Shown: positions 25,288 through 34,581 of the stretch, in pieces | Layout: each line of letters begins with the position of its first letter | How positions within the stretch are numbered: position 1 is the first letter of the stretch | DNA from: an uncultured Clostridia bacterium | GTDB lineage: Bacteria; Bacillota; Clostridia; Christensenellales; Aristaeellaceae | NCBI GenBank assembly: GCA_934675735.1 | Contig: CAKURR010000011.1 | Span: 28,115-92,114, forward strand | Length of the DNA: 64,000 nt | Direction: 5' to 3' | The notes under the pieces: model-generated | Told to the model about the DNA's origin: nothing | What the model saw: the letters and a program-made list of their open reading frames with translations, nothing else | Database searches by the model: none | Made by a program: the position numbers and the translations under genes

Positions 25288-26056
25288 GGATACCGTCCAC
25301 TTCGAGTGGTACAAGCATCTGTTCGTCGCGCTGATTCTGCTGGCGTGCCTGTATGCGAGCGTCGTCAGCACCGGCGCGGATTTCGAGCAGCTGGCCGGAA
25401 ACATCGGTCAGGTCGGCGTGTTTCTCAAAAAACTGGCGAATCCGCAGTTTTCCTACCTGCCCAAGCTCATCGACCCGATGGTCAAAACGCTGAAGATGTC
25501 CGCACTGGGCACGGCGCTGGGCATGCTGCTGGCGATTCCGTTTGCGTTTCTGGCGACGACGGTGGTGACGGATAACAAAATCGTCACCGGCATCTGCCGC
25601 TTCTTCCTCAATGTCATCCGCACGATTCCGAACCTGCTGCTGGCTTCGCTGCTGGTGGCGATTGTGGGCATCGGCGAGGCGACGGGCGTGCTGACTATCG
25701 CGATTTTCACGTTCGGCATGGCCTCCCAGCTGATTTTCGAGGCGATTGAAACCATCGATTTAAGCCCCGTGGAGGCCGCGACGGCGGTCGGCGCAAACAA
25801 GCTCAAGGTTGCGGTCTGGGCCGTCTGGCCGCAGATTACATCCGGCGTGGTCAGCTACACGTTTTACGCCTTCGAGTTGAACGTGCGCGCCTCCACGGTG
25901 CTGGGCTATGTCGGCGCGGGCGGCATCGGCGTGAAGCTCAACGAGGCGCTGGGCCTGTTCAAGTATGAGCGCGTATCCATCATCATTCTGTTCATCTTTG
26001 CGGTGGTCGTGGCGGTGGATGCGCTCTCCGAAGCGATTCGCAGGAGGCTGAAATGA
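25277..26056 (+). CDS. phnE: PhnE-type ABC transporter permease 1
   Basis: A 259-residue integral membrane protein with about six hydrophobic segments and the ABC permease coupling motif EAATAVGANKLKVAVWAVWPQ. Its C-terminal segment ASTVLGYVGAGGIGVKLNEAL is typical of PhnE. ATG 25277 lies inside the end of phnC, with GAGGCG upstream; overlaps the second permease by 4 nt. Confidence 0.94.
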   Translation: MKIKDTVHFEWYKHLFVALILLACLYASVVSTGADFEQLAGNIGQVGVFLKKLANPQFSYLPKLIDPMVKTLKMSALGTALGMLLAIPFAFLATTVVTDNKIVTGICRFFLNVIRTIPNLLLASLLVAIVGIGEATGVLTIAIFTFGMASQLIFEAIETIDLSPVEAATAVGANKLKVAVWAVWPQITSGVVSYTFYAFELNVRASTVLGYVGAGGIGVKLNEALGLFKYERVSIIILFIFAVVVAVDALSEAIRRRLK

Positions 26057-26835
26057 AGATGAAGCTTTCCGATTCGTTCAAGAAGTGGGCGATTGCCGTT
26101 GCGGCGGTCCTGCTGCTGGTTTGGTGCGCGGCAGATATCGACTGGAGCACGCTGCATTATTTCTCGTGGGGCACGTTCCGCGCGACGCTCGCCAACCTGT
26201 TTCAGCCGGATTTCGCCGCGTTTTACACGGGCAGCTCGGAGGATATCTTTCACCTGATGCTGCTGACGGTGGGCATTGGCTTCTTCGGCACGACCATCGG
26301 TACGATTCTGGCGATTCCCTTTACGCTGCTGGCTTCCCGCAACCTATGGAAAAATCCGGTGGTGCCGCGCGTGGGCAAGTTTGTGCTCGACGTGCTGCGC
26401 GCGTTTCCGGAGCTGGTGTACGCGATTATCTTCATCAAGGTGGTCGGCCCGGGCGCGTTTGCGGGCGTGCTGGCCATCGGCGTGCACCAAATCGGCATGC
26501 TCGGCAAGCTCTTCACCGAAGAGATGGAGCGCATGGACGAAACGCCCGTGGAAGCCTGCCACGCGGTCGGCGCGAACGGCGTGCAGACGATGTTTTACGC
26601 CCGTCTGCCGCAGTTGATGCCGATTTACGCGTCTCTGGTGCTCAACCACTTTGAAATCGCGGTGCGCAGCGCCTCCACGCTTGGCCTTGTCGGCGCGGGC
26701 GGTATCGGCGCGACGCTGATTTTCGCGATTCAGGCGTGCCGCTGGCCGCGCGTGGGCATCATCCTGCTGACGGTCATCGCGACGGTTTTCCTGCTGGATA
26801 TGCTGACCGGCTGGGTGAGAAAGAAGCTCAGATAA
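26053..26835 (+). CDS. phnE: PhnE-type ABC transporter permease 2
   Basis: A 260-residue paralogue of the preceding permease (coupling motif EACHAVGANGVQTMFYARLPQ; SASTLGLVGAGGIGATLIFA), so the transporter probably uses a heterodimer. ATGA overlap with permease 1. Last gene before a terminator; no C-P lyase or phosphonatase genes follow, so the substrate is left open. Confidence 0.94.
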   Translation: MKMKLSDSFKKWAIAVAAVLLLVWCAADIDWSTLHYFSWGTFRATLANLFQPDFAAFYTGSSEDIFHLMLLTVGIGFFGTTIGTILAIPFTLLASRNLWKNPVVPRVGKFVLDVLRAFPELVYAIIFIKVVGPGAFAGVLAIGVHQIGMLGKLFTEEMERMDETPVEACHAVGANGVQTMFYARLPQLMPIYASLVLNHFEIAVRSASTLGLVGAGGIGATLIFAIQACRWPRVGIILLTVIATVFLLDMLTGWVRKKLR

Positions 26836-26840
26836 GTTAT

Positions 26841-26883
26841 TTTGCGCCGCCGCTGCGAAAAAACGCGGCGGCGCATGTTTTTG
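26841..26883 (+). terminator. Terminator after the transporter operon
   Basis: GCGCCGCCG-TGCG / CGCGGCGGCGC with an A-rich loop, followed by ATGTTTTT. Confidence 0.75.
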
Positions 26884-26976
26884 GGTATGTGAAAAAGGAT
26901 TTTTTTCATTCAAAGCGAACAATATATATATTGTCCATTTTTGGACGCACATTTTACGATGAAGCGAGGAAGAAAA

Positions 26977-28185
26977 ATGGTAACTCGTTCAGACCGACTG
27001 GATCATGTCCATTCCGATATTCGCGGCCCGCTGTATCAGGAGGCTCTGCGCATGGAGTCCGAGGGCGTCAACGTCTTGAAGCTCAATACAGGCAACCCCG
27101 GCCGTTTCGGTTTTAAGCTGCCCAACAGCGTGCGTCAGGCGCTGGCGCTGCATATCGACGAGGCCGTGCCGTATTGCGACGTGCGCGGCATGGCGGCGGC
27201 CCGCAACGTCATCTGCACCTATCACATCGGCCGCGGCCTGCAGGGCATTATGCCCAACGACGTGTTCATCTGCAACGGCGTCAGTGAAGCGGCCAGCATG
27301 CTGATGAACGCGCTCATCGGCACGGGCGACGAAATTCTGCTGCCGTCGCCGTGCTACTCCCTGTGGAGCAACAACGCGTATCTGTGCGGCGGGCGGCCGG
27401 CGTTCTATCGCTGCGACCCGACGAACGAATGGAACCCCGACATCGACGACATCAAGAGCAAAATCACCGACCGCACGAAGGCGATTCTGGTCATCAACCC
27501 GAATAACCCGACCGGCGCGGTTTACAGCAAGGATGTGCTGCTGGCGATTGCGGAAATCGCGCGTCAGCATCATCTGGTGCTGCTGGCGGACGAGATTTAC
27601 GACCGTCTGGTGATGGACGGCCTGCGCCACGAGTCCATCGGCGCGCTTGCGCCGGACGTGCCGTGCGTGACGTTCAACGGCCTGTCCAAGAGCCACATCG
27701 TCTGCGGCTTCCGCTGCGGCTGGATGGTTTTCTCCGGCCCGAAGGGCGAGCTGGACGAGGTGAAGGACGGCGTGATGCAGCTGGCTTCCATGCGCCTGTG
27801 CGGCAACGCGCTGACGCAGCTGGTCATTCCGGCGGCGCTGGTGGACAGCGAGAGCACCCGCGAGATGCTCGTGCCGGGCGGCCGCCTGTTTGAGCAGCGC
27901 AAGGCGACCTGCGAAGCGCTGGACAAAATCGACGGCGTGGATTACGTGCCCAGCCACGCGGCGTTCTACCTGTTCCCGCGGCTGGACAAGAGCAAGTTTG
28001 ACTTTGAGGACGCGCACGACTTCGCGATGAAGTTCCTGCACGAGCAGCATGTGCTCGTCATTCCCGGCGGCGGTTTTGACTGGCACGAGGATTTGCGCTT
28101 CCGCATCGTCATGCTGCCCGAACCGGAGACGCTCACCAAGGCGATGGGCGATATGGCGTATTTCCTCAAGCAGCATCGGGTGTAA
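26977..28185 (+). CDS. alaA: PLP-dependent aminotransferase, AlaA-like
   Basis: A 402-residue fold-type I aminotransferase. It resembles E. coli AlaA-type alanine transaminases over its length: SDIRGPLYQEALRMESEG, LKLNTGNPGRFGF, YCDVRGMAAARN, NPNNPTGAVYSKD, and the Schiff-base lysine Lys238 in NGLSKSH, followed by GFRCGWMVF. Probable reaction: pyruvate plus glutamate to alanine plus 2-oxoglutarate. ATG 26977 follows GAGGAA; a 12-residue upstream extension is less likely. A stand-alone transcript after the transporter terminator. The short AT-rich tract at about 26900-26945 may hold its promoter. Confidence 0.9.
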   Translation: MVTRSDRLDHVHSDIRGPLYQEALRMESEGVNVLKLNTGNPGRFGFKLPNSVRQALALHIDEAVPYCDVRGMAAARNVICTYHIGRGLQGIMPNDVFICNGVSEAASMLMNALIGTGDEILLPSPCYSLWSNNAYLCGGRPAFYRCDPTNEWNPDIDDIKSKITDRTKAILVINPNNPTGAVYSKDVLLAIAEIARQHHLVLLADEIYDRLVMDGLRHESIGALAPDVPCVTFNGLSKSHIVCGFRCGWMVFSGPKGELDEVKDGVMQLASMRLCGNALTQLVIPAALVDSESTREMLVPGGRLFEQRKATCEALDKIDGVDYVPSHAAFYLFPRLDKSKFDFEDAHDFAMKFLHEQHVLVIPGGGFDWHEDLRFRIVMLPEPETLTKAMGDMAYFLKQHRV

Positions 28186-28201
28186 ACAGAGTTATAGCAA
28201 A

Positions 28202-28300
28202 AAGGCGCTTTCCGTATGGAGAGCGTCTTTTTCTGTATAAACAAACGTTTGGCGGATGAAACAGGCTTATGCAGCGTCAGGTATCGCTTCGCTCCCTGAC
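28202..28300. repeat. Terminator plus repeat (family C, copy 2)
   Basis: GGCGCTTTCCGTATGGAGAGCGTC then TTTTTCT makes a terminator for the aminotransferase. This and the downstream ACAAACGTTTG and GCAGCGTCAGGTATCGCTTCGC tracts duplicate the block at 2212-2376; GCGTCAGG...CCTGACGC forms a further hairpin. Confidence 0.65.
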
Positions 28301-28323
28301 GCACGCATTGGTTTCGCTTCGCG

Positions 28324-28415
28324 AGGGGGGAACGTTGGGGCTTTGCCCCAAACCCCACAAGGGAACTGAGTTCCCTTGACCTTCCGATTCGCTTTGCGGC
28401 GGTTTGAAGAGGGGG
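28324..28415. repeat. Two-hairpin intergenic element (family A, copy 4)
   Basis: GGGGGAACG, TTGGGGCTTTGCCCCAA, then AAGGGAACTGAGTTCCCTT, then CTTCC and the border TTCGCTTTGCGGCGG, abutting the ATP-grasp gene stop. Confidence 0.75.
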
Positions 28416-28417
28416 TT

Positions 28418-29614
28418 TTATTTTGTCGCCAGCAAATCCCGATAATATTCGGCCTTTTCTTCTTCGGTACGCATATTGGCGAGGTACATCATATCGGCCA
28501 TAGCGCCCGCGAGGGCCTTGGGGATACGCTGCACCATCTTGATGCGGTCGCCGTATTTGGCCATGATGGCGGCGTGGTCCATCACGAAATTCTTGCCGTC
28601 GCGGCGGCCACAGTAGCAGCAATAGAAGTGCTCGCGGCCCTCATTGCTGACGGTGCTGCGGTCATAGGCGACCATATCCGCCCAAATCTTATACACATCG
28701 GTGGAGTTGGCGAAGTTAAACATATCCGCGCTGAAACCGCCGGAGGGGCGCATATTGACTTCCAGACCGAGGATATCGCCCTTCCTGCCGAGCGCGGGCT
28801 GGTCGTCGTTGAGCACGAAGAACTCCAGATGGACGAAGCGGCTCTTGACGCCGAAGGCGGCGACGGTGCGGCGGCCGACGTCGCGCATGGCTTCGGGCAG
28901 GGCCTTTTCGATATAATAGCAGGAATTGCCGTTGGTGTTGACGATATCCATGATGGAATCGATGGTCACGTTGCCGGTTTCAAACAGCGGTTCGCCCTTG
29001 GAGTTGATAACCGCGTCGTAGGTGTGCACCGTGCCGTTGACATATTCTTCCATGATATAGACGGTTTCGTCCTTTGTGGCGAAGAAATAATTCAGCTCGT
29101 CGTCGTTTTTGAGCTTATAGGTATGGGATGCGCCCACGCCGTTATCAGGCTTGACGATAACGGGATAGCCGACTTCGGCGATGAAATCCTTGCAGCCGGT
29201 ATAATCGCGCACGATATGCCAGCGCGCGGTTTTAATGCCCGCCTTGGCGTAATTGGCCTTCATCGCGGATTTATACTTGACCGGCTGCATATCCTCGGTG
29301 TGGAAACCGGTGGTGATGTTGAAGGCGGTGCGCAGCATGGCGTCACGCTCCAGCCAATATTCGTTATTGCTTTCCAGCCAGTCGATTTTGCCGTGCTTAT
29401 AGGTCAGAAACGCGACCGCGCGGAACACCTCGTCGTAGTTTTCCAGCGAAGAGACTTTGTAATACTCGTTCAGCGCGCCGCGCAGCTCGGGCATGAGCTG
29501 GTCATACGGGCAGTCGCCGATACCGAGGACGTTCAGGCCGTTCTTTTTCAGTTCGGCGCAGAATTTCCAGTAGTTGGTCGGGAAATTGGGGGAGATGAAG
29601 ATAAAGTTTTTCAT
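28418..29614 (-). CDS. ATP-grasp domain carboxylate-amine ligase-like protein
   Basis: A 398-residue ATP-grasp enzyme: a Rossmann-like N-terminal domain (FIFISPNFPTNYWKFC), ATP-binding strands with GYPVIVKPDNGVGASHTYKL (about 150-170) and the metal-binding Glu/Asn pair in LGLEVNMRPSGGF (about 300). Such enzymes couple ATP to joining a carboxylate and an amine or thiol; the substrate is not predictable. The C-terminus is Cys-rich (FYCCYCGRR). AAAAAAGGAG precedes ATG 29614. It is followed on the same strand, across 199-nt and 136-nt gaps filled by family A repeats, by two serine esterases, suggesting a small metabolite pathway. A biosynthetic role is inferred. Confidence 0.85.
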   Translation of the reverse strand: MKNFIFISPNFPTNYWKFCAELKKNGLNVLGIGDCPYDQLMPELRGALNEYYKVSSLENYDEVFRAVAFLTYKHGKIDWLESNNEYWLERDAMLRTAFNITTGFHTEDMQPVKYKSAMKANYAKAGIKTARWHIVRDYTGCKDFIAEVGYPVIVKPDNGVGASHTYKLKNDDELNYFFATKDETVYIMEEYVNGTVHTYDAVINSKGEPLFETGNVTIDSIMDIVNTNGNSCYYIEKALPEAMRDVGRRTVAAFGVKSRFVHLEFFVLNDDQPALGRKGDILGLEVNMRPSGGFSADMFNFANSTDVYKIWADMVAYDRSTVSNEGREHFYCCYCGRRDGKNFVMDHAAIMAKYGDRIKMVQRIPKALAGAMADMMYLANMRTEEEKAEYYRDLLATK

Positions 29615-29721
29615 GGGAATGCTCCTTTTTTGGTTAAAGGGAAGAAGAGAGAATAGCGGTTTGAAGGCGTTTCAATCGTAGAATGCTTCGCATTCTGCTC
29701 TGAAACTGATTTCTTTTTTTG

Positions 29722-29796
29722 ATGATGGGTTACGTTGGGCTGCCGCCCAAACCCGCCTGAGGGCTAAGCCCTCAGACTTCTGCTTCGCTTCGCGCT
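29722..29796. repeat. Two-hairpin intergenic element (family A, copy 5)
   Basis: TTGGGCTGCCGCCCAA, then CTGAGGGCTAAGCCCTCAG, then TTCTGCTTCGCTTCGCGC next to the esterase stop codon. Confidence 0.75.
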
Positions 29797-29812
29797 TATA
29801 GTCCGATGCTTT

Positions 29813-30571
29813 TTACCGTTTCCCGAGCAGGAAGGGCAGGTAATATTCGACCTGCTTATACCACCAGCCCCAATCGTGATCGACGTCATAGCCCCAGAAA
29901 TCGACCCACGCGTGGATACCCTTCGCGTCGAGCACGCCCTTGATGCGAGATGTGCTCTCTTTGAGCACATCCTCCCATGCGCCCTGACCGACGCAGAGGA
30001 TGATTTTGCGCTCGTTATACATGCGGATATACGGGTGGTCGGGGGACATGCCGGAGAGGTAGTGATACGGCGAGTTGCGGTAGACCAGATCGTCCATATA
30101 ATCGCCGAAGGAATCGAACGAATCATACACGCCGGAGAGCGCCAGCACGCTGTCGAAGATATCCGGACGGCGGAAGAACAGGTTCGCCGCGTGCATCGCG
30201 CCCATCGAGCAGCCGAAGGGCATAATCGGCATTTGGCACCAGTTGCGTTCGCCCGCGAGGTGGCGAATCTGCGGCACCATCTCATCGACGATATAGTTGA
30301 ACCAGCGCTCGTGCTGCTCGATGCGGGCGCGCGGGTCGCCGCCCTTATCGGCCCAGGTTTCGTTATCGATGGTATCGATGGAGAACACCATGATTTCGCC
30401 CGCGTCGATATACGGGCGGAACACGTCGTCCATATGGAAATTCTCGAAATCATAGAAACGCCCTGCTTGGCAGGGGATGAACAGCACCGGCTTGCCGCGG
30501 TGGCCGTAGACCTTGAACTCCATTTCGCGGTTCAGGTTGTAGGAATAGCCTTTGAAATAACGAACTTCCAT
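29813..30571 (-). CDS. Esterase family alpha/beta hydrolase
   Basis: A 252-residue esterase of the PF00756-like group: oxyanion segment VLFIPCQAGRFYDF, nucleophile elbow FGCSMGAMHA with Ser122, and a late acid/His region HAWVDFWGYDVDHDWGWW. No signal peptide. AAAGGAG precedes ATG 30571. Clustered with the ATP-grasp protein downstream and a second esterase upstream, all on the minus strand. Substrate unknown; the aromatic-rich C-terminus is typical of bacterial members acting on small acyl esters. Confidence 0.85.
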   Translation of the reverse strand: MEVRYFKGYSYNLNREMEFKVYGHRGKPVLFIPCQAGRFYDFENFHMDDVFRPYIDAGEIMVFSIDTIDNETWADKGGDPRARIEQHERWFNYIVDEMVPQIRHLAGERNWCQMPIMPFGCSMGAMHAANLFFRRPDIFDSVLALSGVYDSFDSFGDYMDDLVYRNSPYHYLSGMSPDHPYIRMYNERKIILCVGQGAWEDVLKESTSRIKGVLDAKGIHAWVDFWGYDVDHDWGWWYKQVEYYLPFLLGKR

Positions 30572-30619
30572 GGGATGATGCTCCTTTATCTTTTCGTGCG
30601 TAACAACAAGGTCAGCGCC

Positions 30620-30707
30620 ATTTATTGCGAAGCAATAAATGAAGGGGAGGTACAGGAACCTCAGGTTCCTGTCGGGGTTCGGGGCAGAGCCCCGACGTTC
30701 TCCCCGT
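30620..30707. repeat. Three-hairpin intergenic element (family A, copy 6)
   Basis: An extra leading hairpin (TTTATTGCGAAGCAATAAA) precedes ACAGGAACCTCAGGTTCCTGT and TCGGGGCAGAGCCCCGA, ending CTCCCC at the next gene stop. The same three-part layout is seen at 47861-47944. Confidence 0.75.
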
Positions 30708-31462
30708 CAGAACCCCAAACACTTCATAAACACGGGAATCTGCCGCTCCCACGAGGCTTCGCTGTGCGTGCCGCCCGGGGCGATGCGGAAGGTGAGGTCA
30801 ACGCCCTTTTGCAGCAGCGCCGAGGTGCAGGAGGTCAGCGCGGAGAGGTTGGACGCGTGGTTGGCCATCTCCTGCCCGCCGTAATCCATGTAAATCAGCG
30901 TGTCGGGCGAGATATCCGCCTGCCGAATGATGCGCCGCACCTTGCCCGCTCCCAGCCACAGGCTGGGGGAGAGACAGGCCGCTTTGCCGAACACGTCGTT
31001 GAACGCCGTCGCCGCGTACAGGCTCATCAGCCCGCCCATCGACGAACCGGCAATCAGCGTGTTGTCCCTGTCCGGCAGGGTGCGCAGATTCGCGTCAATC
31101 ATCGGCTTGAAATCGTGGATGAACCAGTTCATCGTCGCGCGCCCGCGCCCGCGGATGCGGCCGAGGTTCGGGTCTTCGCACGTGAAGGGGCAGTATTCCT
31201 CCAGACGGTTGTTGCCGACGGGGTTGCACTCCACCGCCGCGATGATGAGCGGCGTTTCGGTTTCATCCATGTATTTGGCCATGCCCCACGATTTGCCGTA
31301 GGTCGCGTCCTCGTCAAAGAAAACGTTGTGGCCGTCGAACATATACATCACGGGGAAGCGCGTGTCCGGCTGCTCGTCGTAACAGGCGGGCAGATAGAGA
31401 TAGGCGCGGCGCTTGAGTTCCGGCATGAGTTTGGGAATTTGAAGCTCCCACTTGTAAACCAT
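30707..31462 (-). CDS. Alpha/beta hydrolase-fold esterase (PF00756 type)
   Basis: A 251-residue carbohydrate-esterase/Fes-like hydrolase: RAYLYLPACYDEQPDTRFPV followed by MYMFDGHNVFFD, nucleophile elbow GSSMGG with Ser141, and the C-terminal GGTHSEASWERQIPVF carrying the probable catalytic His. No signal peptide. GGAGG lies 9 nt before ATG 31462; a 50-residue upstream extension is rejected. Probably deacylates a small ester or an ester-linked siderophore-like molecule; direct evidence is lacking. Confidence 0.87.
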   Translation of the reverse strand: MVYKWELQIPKLMPELKRRAYLYLPACYDEQPDTRFPVMYMFDGHNVFFDEDATYGKSWGMAKYMDETETPLIIAAVECNPVGNNRLEEYCPFTCEDPNLGRIRGRGRATMNWFIHDFKPMIDANLRTLPDRDNTLIAGSSMGGLMSLYAATAFNDVFGKAACLSPSLWLGAGKVRRIIRQADISPDTLIYMDYGGQEMANHASNLSALTSCTSALLQKGVDLTFRIAPGGTHSEASWERQIPVFMKCLGF

Positions 31463-31726
31463 GTGAAAAAGCCTCCGCAGAATGGAATCGGGAATCTTGC
31501 CTAAAAGTATACGGCACGTGCGCCGCGTTGTCAATTCGCCGCAGGTCAAAAATGTATGATGCGGCCCGATTTTGGCAAGGCTACACAGGAAAAAGAACGG
31601 GCGTTTGCGCATATTCCGCGCCTGCCGCCGACGTTGACAGAACCATTGTGCCGAATTATAATGAAGCTATCGGATTTCAGGCGCGCGCTTGCGCGATTTT
31701 TCTCGGGACACAAACGGGAGGATATC

Positions 31727-32914
31727 ATGCCCAACATACAGGATTATGTGCTTTGGAGAGGCGATCTGCCGCTTGAGCGCGTGCCGCTGTGCGATGTGGA
31801 CGCGCTGCTGCTGAGCTATCTGTCGTATATGCCCTACGACAACATCGTGGGCGGCGCGTTCGACGGGGGCATATCCCTGCGCGAGGCGGCGCAGAAGCTG
31901 CTGGAGGTCAACGAGCGGGAGAAAACGCCGCTGGCTTACAACGTCAAGGAGGACAGAAAGCTGCTTGCCTCGCTGACGGAGAGCGCGCGGTTTCGGGATA
32001 TCCGGCTCGTCGGCTACACCAATCGGGTGGACACGAAGAAGGAAGAGCAGTTTTCCGCCGTCACCTATCTGCTGGGCGAGGGGCACGCGTTCATCGCTTT
32101 CCGCGGCACGGATAACACCGTCGTCGGCTGGAAAGAGGATTTCAACATGAGCTTTGAAACCGAAGTGCCGGCCCAGCGGGACGCGGTGGCCTATGCGCAG
32201 CGCGCCGCGGCGGCTGTCGACCTGCCGCTGTTCGTCGGCGGCCACTCGAAGGGCGGCAATCTGGCGGCTTACGCGGGCATGTTCGTAGATGAGGCGACCC
32301 GCGCGCGGATGGAGACGGTCTACAACTTCGACGGCCCGGGCTTCAACGAGGCGACGATATCCTCCGAAGCGTTCGGCAAGGTGGATATGCGCATCCGCAC
32401 GTTCGTGCCGCAATCCTCGATGATTGGCATTCTGATGTGGCACAGAGAGCCGTTTACCATCGTGCGCAGCAACGGCGTGGGCGTGTTCCAGCACGACGCG
32501 TATACCTGGCAGATTCTGGGCGGCGGGTTTATGACGCTCACCGAGCGCACGGGCCACAGCCACTTCGCCGACGACACGATTAAGCGCTGGCTCGAAGAGC
32601 TCAGCCCCGATATGCGGCGGCAGGCCATCGACGGCATTTACGCGGTGCTCAGCGCATCGAACGGCATGAACGTCAGCGAGCTGTTTGAAGCGCGCAACAC
32701 GATGAGCGTTTTGAAGGCGGCGGGCGCGATGGATGAAAAGACGAAAAGCGCCGTGCTGGAAGCCTTCCGCCTGCTGGGCAGCTCGATGATTGGCGGCGTG
32801 CCCGCCTGGCTGGAACGCACGGCCGGCAGCGTGGCCCAGAAAATGCCGTGGGAGCAGCGCAGAGAGAGCGCGAAGGCGCTTGCGGAGCAGCAGCCGCCCG
32901 AGCTTGCCAAATGA
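31727..32914 (+). CDS. DUF2974 (Mbeg1-like) lipase-fold protein
   Basis: A 395-residue cytoplasmic protein of the DUF2974 family: an N-terminal MPNIQDYVLWRGDLPL motif, FIAFRGTDNTVVGWKEDF, and a nucleophile elbow GGHSKGGNLA with probable catalytic Ser174, then TVYNFDGPGF. The C-terminal third is helical and poorly conserved. ATG 31727 follows GGGAGG; an upstream in-frame extension of 57 residues is less likely. The family is widespread in gut Clostridia, with an unproven lipase or hydrolase role. Confidence 0.87.
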   Translation: MPNIQDYVLWRGDLPLERVPLCDVDALLLSYLSYMPYDNIVGGAFDGGISLREAAQKLLEVNEREKTPLAYNVKEDRKLLASLTESARFRDIRLVGYTNRVDTKKEEQFSAVTYLLGEGHAFIAFRGTDNTVVGWKEDFNMSFETEVPAQRDAVAYAQRAAAAVDLPLFVGGHSKGGNLAAYAGMFVDEATRARMETVYNFDGPGFNEATISSEAFGKVDMRIRTFVPQSSMIGILMWHREPFTIVRSNGVGVFQHDAYTWQILGGGFMTLTERTGHSHFADDTIKRWLEELSPDMRRQAIDGIYAVLSASNGMNVSELFEARNTMSVLKAAGAMDEKTKSAVLEAFRLLGSSMIGGVPAWLERTAGSVAQKMPWEQRRESAKALAEQQPPELAK

Positions 32915-32976
32915 GCGGATTTCATCTATAATAAACAGGAATATCGGCCCGATGCGGGGCGGAAAGAGGAAATACC

Positions 32977-34368
32977 ATGGAAAGAAAGAATGCATGGGCG
33001 GCGTATGCCGAGGACGACAGCAGGGTGGAAGCCTTTGCCAAGGCCTATTGCGATTTCATCAACAACGGCAAGACGGAGCGCGAGTGCGTGGCTTACGGCG
33101 AGAAGCTGGCCAAGGCGCACGGCTTTGAGAATTTGAACGCGGTCATCCGCGCGGGCAGGAAGCTCGAAGCGGGCGCGCGCGTCTATGTCAACTGGATGGG
33201 CAAGAGCTTCATGCTCTTCGTGCTGGGCGAGAAGCCGCTGGAGGAGGGCATGAACATCCTCGGCGCGCACATCGATTCCCCGCGCATCGACGTGAAGCAG
33301 AACCCGCTGTATGAGGATACCGACTTGGCGTATCTGGATACGCATTATTACGGCGGCATCAAGAAATATCAGTGGGTCGCCATGCCGCTGGCGCTGCACG
33401 GCGTCATCATCAGGAAGAGCGGCGAGAAGGTGCTCGTCAACATCGGCGAGGATGAAAATGATCCGGTGTTCTGCATCTCCGATCTGCTGATTCATCTGGC
33501 GCAGGAGCAGATGGCCAAGAACGCGAAGGACGTGGTCGAGGGCGAGGCGCTGAACCTCATCGTCGGCGGCCGTCCGCTGGCGGGCGAGGAAAAGGACGCG
33601 GTGAAGGCCAACGTGCTTAAGCTGCTGGGCGACAAATACGGCGTGGAGGAGGAGGACTTCCTCTCCGCGGAGCTGGAAATCGTTCCGGCGGGCAAGGCGC
33701 GCGACATGGGCCTGGACCGCAGCATGATTCTGGGCTACGGCCACGATGACCGCGTGTGCGCCTATCCCTCCATGATGGCGGTGCTCGACTACGAGGGCAC
33801 GCCGGATTACACGCTCTGCTGCATCATCACCGACAAGGAAGAAATCGGCAGCGTCGGCGCGACGGGCATGGCTTCCCACTATCTGGAAAACACCGTCGCC
33901 GAGCTGTATGCCTGCACGGAGGATTACTGCGAGCTGGCCGTACGCCGCTGCCTGCGCAACAGCCGCATGCTCTCCAGCGACGTGAGCGCGGGCTATGACC
34001 CGAATTTCGCGAGCGCGTTTGAGAAGAAGAACAGCGCGTTCCTGGGCCGCGGCATCTGCTTCAACAAGTTCACGGGCAGCCGCGGCAAATCCGGCAGCAA
34101 CGACGCGAATCCGGAGTTCATGGCCAGCCTGCGCAAAATCATGGATGACGCGGGCGTGGCGTTCCAGACGGCGGAGCTGGGCCGCGTCGATCTCGGCGGC
34201 GGCGGAACGATCGCCTACCTGTGCGCCAAGTACGGCATGAACGTCATCGATTCTGGCATTGCGGTGCTCAGCATGCACGCGCCGTATGAAATCATCAGCA
34301 AGGTTGACCTGTACGAGGGCTACCGCTGCTACTGCGCGTTCCTCAAGGGCGCAAAGCCGGTGGATTAA
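32977..34368 (+). CDS. M18 family aminopeptidase
   Basis: A 463-residue cytosolic zinc aminopeptidase of the aspartyl-aminopeptidase family. Predicted metal ligands are in GAHIDSPRID (about residue 97), GYGHDDRV (about 252), the catalytic/ligand Glu pair in ITDKEEIGSVGATG (about 287) and VLSMHAPYEI near the C-terminus. Removes N-terminal residues from peptides in general turnover. AGAGGAAAT precedes ATG 32977. A single-gene unit ending in a family B repeat and a terminator. Confidence 0.95.
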   Translation: MERKNAWAAYAEDDSRVEAFAKAYCDFINNGKTERECVAYGEKLAKAHGFENLNAVIRAGRKLEAGARVYVNWMGKSFMLFVLGEKPLEEGMNILGAHIDSPRIDVKQNPLYEDTDLAYLDTHYYGGIKKYQWVAMPLALHGVIIRKSGEKVLVNIGEDENDPVFCISDLLIHLAQEQMAKNAKDVVEGEALNLIVGGRPLAGEEKDAVKANVLKLLGDKYGVEEEDFLSAELEIVPAGKARDMGLDRSMILGYGHDDRVCAYPSMMAVLDYEGTPDYTLCCIITDKEEIGSVGATGMASHYLENTVAELYACTEDYCELAVRRCLRNSRMLSSDVSAGYDPNFASAFEKKNSAFLGRGICFNKFTGSRGKSGSNDANPEFMASLRKIMDDAGVAFQTAELGRVDLGGGGTIAYLCAKYGMNVIDSGIAVLSMHAPYEIISKVDLYEGYRCYCAFLKGAKPVD

Positions 34369-34381
34369 GCGGATGCAGCTT

Positions 34382-34409
34382 CGGACGCGCAATGCGCGCC
34401 CCTGCAACG
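34382..34409. repeat. Short palindromic repeat, family B, copy 3
   Basis: CGGACGCGC-AA-TGCGCGCCCC followed by TGCAACGA, 14 nt after the aminopeptidase stop. Confidence 0.65.
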
Positions 34410-34430
34410 AAATATCTTTTTCGTAAAATG

Positions 34431-34458
34431 CGGACGGCCGTCGGCCGTCCGTTTTTTG
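34431..34458 (+). terminator. Terminator after the M18 gene
   Basis: GGACGGCCG-TC-GGCCGTCC followed by GTTTTTTG. Confidence 0.82.
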
Positions 34459-34581
34459 TCTATTCTTGATATTTACAAAATGACAACTGCAATGTGGTCA
34501 AAACAGACGATAAAGTGAATGAATTTCCCTATGGACGAGATAGGAAAATATTTCTTTCATGCATAAAGATGCAGAAAAAGG

